DNA of 8,834 nucleotides from Clostridia bacterium (GTDB lineage Bacteria > Bacillota > Clostridia > Oscillospirales > Acutalibacteraceae): assembly GCA_900764115.1 (NCBI GenBank), contig CAAFMR010000386.1, positions 1-8,834 on the forward strand, written 5' to 3'. Below, in pieces: positions 6,265 to 8,834 of this stretch. A model generated the notes under the pieces. It did no database searches. It saw nothing but the letters and a program-made list of their open reading frames with translations, and was not told the origin of the DNA. Position 1 is the stretch's first letter. Every line of letters begins with the position of its first letter. The translations under genes were made by a program, and so were the position numbers.

Positions 6265-6273
6265 TGCTATGAT
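6265..6273 (+). promoter_or_regulatory. Possible second nagB promoter (extended -10)
   Basis: TGC followed by TATGAT (6268-6273) forms an extended -10 box. The nearest -35-like hexamer, TTGTAA (6240-6245), is 22 nt away, which is too far. If used, it would give a leader of about 30 nt before the nagB ATG. This is weaker than the promoter at 6110-6138. Confidence 0.3.
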
Positions 6274-6309
6274 TACCGTAGAAAATCAAGGTAGAGGAGC
6301 CGCATACAT

Positions 6310-7017
6310 ATGAAAATCTGGCATGAAAAAAACTATGACGCTATGAGCGACCGCGCCGCGGAGCTGTTGGCTGCCCAGGTGATTCTGAAGCCTGCCTGCG
6401 TGCTGGGTCTGGCGACCGGCTCCTCTCCGGTGGGGATGTATCGGCGGCTGGCGGAGCAATACCGGCAGGGGCTGCTGGATTTCTCTGCCGTCACCTCCGT
6501 CAATCTGGATGAATATTGCGGGCTGTCCCCGGAGGACCCCCAGAGCTACCGCTATTTTATGGAGGAGAACCTGTTCCGCCATATCAACATCCGCCGGGAA
6601 AACACCTTTGTCCCCGACGGGCTGAACCCGGACCGGGAGGCGGTGTGCGCCGCCTACGACGCTCGCATTGCGGCGCTGGGCGGGGTGGATCTGCAGGTGC
6701 TGGGCATCGGCAACAACGGACACATCGGCTTTAACGAGCCGGACGACCACTTCACCGTGGGCACCCACGTGGTGGCACTGAAGGAGTCCACCATTCAGGC
6801 AAATGCCCGGTTCTTCGAGGACATTTCCCAGGTGCCCACCCACGCCGTCACCATGGGCATGGGCGCCATCCTGCAGGCGAAACGGATTCTCCTGCTGGCG
6901 GGGGCGGAAAAGGCTGCCATCGTCCGTCAGGCGAGGGAGGGACCGGTGACCCCTCATGTGCCCGCCTCCCTGCTACAGCTGCACCCGGATGTCACCATCG
7001 TGCAAGCCGACGCCTGA
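6310..7017 (+). CDS. nagB: Glucosamine-6-phosphate deaminase
   Basis: NagB converts glucosamine-6-phosphate to fructose-6-phosphate and ammonia, the step that feeds amino sugars into glycolysis. The protein has 235 residues, the short Bacillus-type length. Phosphate-binding loop: GLATGSSPVGMY (33-44). Catalytic base: Asp67 in VNLDEYCGL. The ring-opening His138 and its partner Glu143 lie in LGIGNNGHIGFNEP (131-144). Asn136 replaces the Asp found here in the E. coli enzyme, as in B. subtilis NagB as I recall it, so activity is expected. The short C-terminus fits the non-allosteric class (inference from family). GAGGAG (6294-6299) lies 10 nt before the ATG. The stop TGA is followed directly by TAA, then a strong terminator, so the gene is probably monocistronic. 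No nagA is seen in the window, so deacetylation of GlcNAc-6-P must be encoded elsewhere. Confidence 0.96.
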   Translation: MKIWHEKNYDAMSDRAAELLAAQVILKPACVLGLATGSSPVGMYRRLAEQYRQGLLDFSAVTSVNLDEYCGLSPEDPQSYRYFMEENLFRHINIRRENTFVPDGLNPDREAVCAAYDARIAALGGVDLQVLGIGNNGHIGFNEPDDHFTVGTHVVALKESTIQANARFFEDISQVPTHAVTMGMGAILQAKRILLLAGAEKAAIVRQAREGPVTPHVPASLLQLHPDVTIVQADA

Positions 7018-7030
7018 TAAGAATATAACG

Positions 7031-7060
7031 GAACCGCCGCCCGGCATCGGGCGGCGGTTC
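7031..7060 (+). terminator. Intrinsic terminator of nagB
   Basis: A perfect 13-bp stem, GAACCGCCGCCCG (7031-7043) with CGGGCGGCGGTTC (7048-7060), closes a 4-nt GCAT loop and is followed by TTCTGTTTGTT. It starts 13 bp after the nagB stop. It sits between convergent genes, but only the plus strand has the T-rich tail, so it mainly serves nagB. Confidence 0.93.
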
Positions 7061-7087
7061 TTCTGTTTGTTATGGAAAATCAGCGGT

Positions 7088-8834
7088 TCACTCCCGCACC
7101 CGATAAAACCATAGCTTGGCGGTGCGGGGCGCATCCACCGTCACCGGTAAGCCCTGCTCCAGCAGGGCCTTGCCGTCCAGCACCACCGCGGCGGCATCAT
7201 CGGCGTCAGTGAAGACATATTGCCGCTCCGGCTCCAGCCCCCGCAGCGGGAATTGTGCCGCTGTGAACGGGGTACGTTCGTGGGCAAACACCTGCACGAT
7301 CCCGCTTTGCTGCTCCTGGCAATGATACTGCACCCCGTTCCAGCCGCAGGGGTCGTCGTTAGGGGTGGTGAGGGGATACAGGTCGCCGCTGAGATAGGGA
7401 CGCACCCGGAGATATTCCTCCCCATAGTGTCGGAACCAATCCAACAGCTCCGGGGGGCTGCTTAGGGCATTCCGCAGAAAGCGAACCGCTATTCCCGGCG
7501 CATAGGCGCTGCGGAATCGGTAGACATCCCCATCCAGCTCCCGTCCGGTGCCGCTGCCGGAATAGGGCATCCACGCCCCAAAGAAGCAGCTGTGAGTCTG
7601 CGCCGTTTCAGGGGGATAATTTTCCAGACAGTACATATCGCTGCGCCACAGCGGCACCGAACGGCGCAGCGTCTCCATGTCGATGCGCCGCCCCCCGCTG
7701 GCGCAGTTGTCGATCAACAGATGAGGGAACCGCTCCAGCAGCGCATCCCACAGGCGATACAGCCCCATAATGTGGCGAATTTCGTGCAGCCCCCGGCGGT
7801 CGGGAGCGTCATTCTCCCGCCAGAAGGGCAGCGGAGACATATTGAAATCCTGCCGGTAGCCGTCAATTTGCAATTCCTCAATGCATTCCGAAAGCTGCGC
7901 AAAGCACCATTGCCACGCCTGCTCATTTCCCAGATCCAGCAGCCAATCGACGCAATCCTCGGACAGTTTCAGAAAGTATTCCGGATGCTCCCGGGCGATG
8001 GGCGTTTTCCGACGCACCCGCTCCGGCTCAAACCACAGCAACAGCTTTTTGCCTGCCTCGTGAACCGCACGGCTCACCTGCCGCAGCCCGTCGGCATGCC
8101 GGTGGAGGTTCACCCGCCAATCGCCGGTTTCCTCACCCCAATTCCCCTCAAACGCATTGGTGGAATCCTGCTCCGAGACCCCATACCAGCCAGCATCCAG
8201 CCAGATATACTCCACCGGCAGTTGATATTGCTGCACCAGCTCCAAACGCTCCAGCACACCTTCCGTGGTCATACCGCCCCAGAGGCTCAGGCTAGAGGGC
8301 ACCTGCTCCGGGACGCCGATGGGCGAAAAATGGGCGCGCACCAGCCGCCGCCAGCGGTTGTGCCCCTCGACGGCGTCGCAGGTATATCGCAGCAGCACAA
8401 AAGAGGAGGTGCGGATTTTCTCCCCGGGCAGCAGCCGGAAATGGGTATCCTCCAGCCCGGTGCAGACCCGCACCGCTGCCGCCCCGCAGGGGCGGGACAC
8501 GCTGCAATTCCACTGCCCCGTCCAGCCAATGGCAAAGAAAGTGCCCCGCCCGTTTTCATAGAGATGGAAGAAGGGAGCCGCCTGCTCCGAGGAACGCCCG
8601 CCGGAGGTGGCAAACCGCTGGGTCTCCCCCGCATCCAGTTCATGGACATAGGAGCCGGCGTTCATTTCATTCATCCGGCAGCCAAATTCGTCGCTGCGGA
8701 TCAGCGAGCCGATGGGAGCCTCCAGCCACAGCGCCTCCTCCGGCGCCGGCAGGTAGCCGGTGCGCCATTTGGTGGGTGCCTCCCGCCGGGTGCAGGGCAG
8801 CTCCAGGTCCGCATCCCGTATTTCCGACAGAATA
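7088..8834 (-). CDS. GH36-type alpha-galactosidase, N-terminus cut by window edge
   Basis: This glycoside hydrolase would release terminal alpha-linked galactose from oligosaccharides or glycans. The frame is open from the TGA at 7088-7090 through the right edge, so the in-frame ATG at 8674 is internal and the true start is outside. Counting from that Met, residues about 1-110 are the end of a beta-rich N-terminal domain. A (beta/alpha)8 barrel follows: LSLWGGM, YIWLDAGWYG (157-166), LLLWFEPERV (211-220) and DWLLDLGN (243-250). The nucleophile is most likely Asp276 in GYRQDFN. The acid/base is most likely Asp346 in PLWRSD, after DNCASGGRRID (322-332). These match clan D, GH36 (melibiase), though the strand motif is QDFN rather than the K.D.N of classical members, which places it in a more distant GH36 branch. 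A C-terminal beta domain ends in KLWFYRVRE. No secretion signal can be judged. It is convergent with nagB. Confidence 0.88.
   Translation of the reverse strand, partial: ILSEIRDADLELPCTRREAPTKWRTGYLPAPEEALWLEAPIGSLIRSDEFGCRMNEMNAGSYVHELDAGETQRFATSGGRSSEQAAPFFHLYENGRGTFFAIGWTGQWNCSVSRPCGAAAVRVCTGLEDTHFRLLPGEKIRTSSFVLLRYTCDAVEGHNRWRRLVRAHFSPIGVPEQVPSSLSLWGGMTTEGVLERLELVQQYQLPVEYIWLDAGWYGVSEQDSTNAFEGNWGEETGDWRVNLHRHADGLRQVSRAVHEAGKKLLLWFEPERVRRKTPIAREHPEYFLKLSEDCVDWLLDLGNEQAWQWCFAQLSECIEELQIDGYRQDFNMSPLPFWRENDAPDRRGLHEIRHIMGLYRLWDALLERFPHLLIDNCASGGRRIDMETLRRSVPLWRSDMYCLENYPPETAQTHSCFFGAWMPYSGSGTGRELDGDVYRFRSAYAPGIAVRFLRNALSSPPELLDWFRHYGEEYLRVRPYLSGDLYPLTTPNDDPCGWNGVQYHCQEQQSGIVQVFAHERTPFTAAQFPLRGLEPERQYVFTDADDAAAVVLDGKALLEQGLPVTVDAPRTAKLWFYRVRE

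Larger units (their letters stand above)
5999..6309. other. Divergent intergenic region between nagB and the minus-strand gene set
   Basis: This stretch codes for no recognisable protein. It holds the candidate promoters at 6020-6028 (minus), 6110-6138 (plus) and 6265-6273 (plus), and the palindrome at 6194-6208. A GC-rich self-complementary CCGCCGGCGG (6176-6185) lies between TGTCGGA (6149-6155) and TCCGACA (6199-6205), which can pair with each other and would enclose it in the nagB leader RNA. No known riboswitch class was recognised. Confidence 0.6.

Noticed and set aside
6286..6957. Open frame of 223 codons antisense to nagB
   Set aside because: nagB on the plus strand is certain from its active-site motifs; the antisense frame is low-complexity and has no family pattern.

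Overview
The window is GC-rich chromosomal DNA, most likely from an anaerobic gut Firmicute of the class Clostridia (Oscillospiraceae/Ruminococcaceae type). This is inferred from three things: the short Bacillus-type NagB, the Clostridia-type protein with S1 domains (a lone cytoplasmic gene with the conserved LPEG.LL.TPEN start and YSPPGC end), and the mix of a lipoprotein, a discoidin-like surface protein and glycan enzymes. I see no rRNA, tRNA, CRISPR array, insertion sequence or phage gene.

Layout from left to right. (1) 1-1500, minus strand: the first 500 codons of a secreted, repetitive, discoidin-like surface protein, cut by the left edge. (2) 1501-1690: a short AT-rich divergent region where a plus-strand and a minus-strand promoter appear to interleave. 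(3) 1691-2584, plus: an AraC-family regulator. (4) 2585-2690: a shared convergent terminator. (5) 2691-5998, minus: a co-directional set, read right to left, made of a possible 26-codon leader ORF, a COG2426 'small multi-drug export' membrane protein, a protein with S1 domains, a strong intergenic hairpin, and a peptide-type ABC substrate-binding lipoprotein with no permease beside it. (6) 5999-6309: a divergent regulatory region with a near-consensus plus-strand promoter, a perfect 7-1-7 palindrome and other candidate promoter boxes. (7) 6310-7017, plus: nagB, ending in a textbook intrinsic terminator. (8) 7088 to the right edge, minus: the catalytic and C-terminal part of a GH36-type alpha-galactosidase, with its N-terminus outside the window.

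How the parts may work together: the surface binding protein, its divergent AraC regulator, glucosamine-6-phosphate deaminase and alpha-galactosidase suggest capture and breakdown of galactose- and amino-sugar-containing glycans such as mucin or plant galactosides. The block in the middle (membrane protein, S1 protein, substrate-binding lipoprotein) looks like a separate, more housekeeping unit. Several starts were moved from the longest frame to an internal ATG because a Shine-Dalgarno sequence sits only in front of the internal one. No wholly new system is evident. The points most worth checking are the coupled leader ORF, the interleaved divergent promoters, the nagB leader, and two hairpins whose G-U pairs show which strand they serve.
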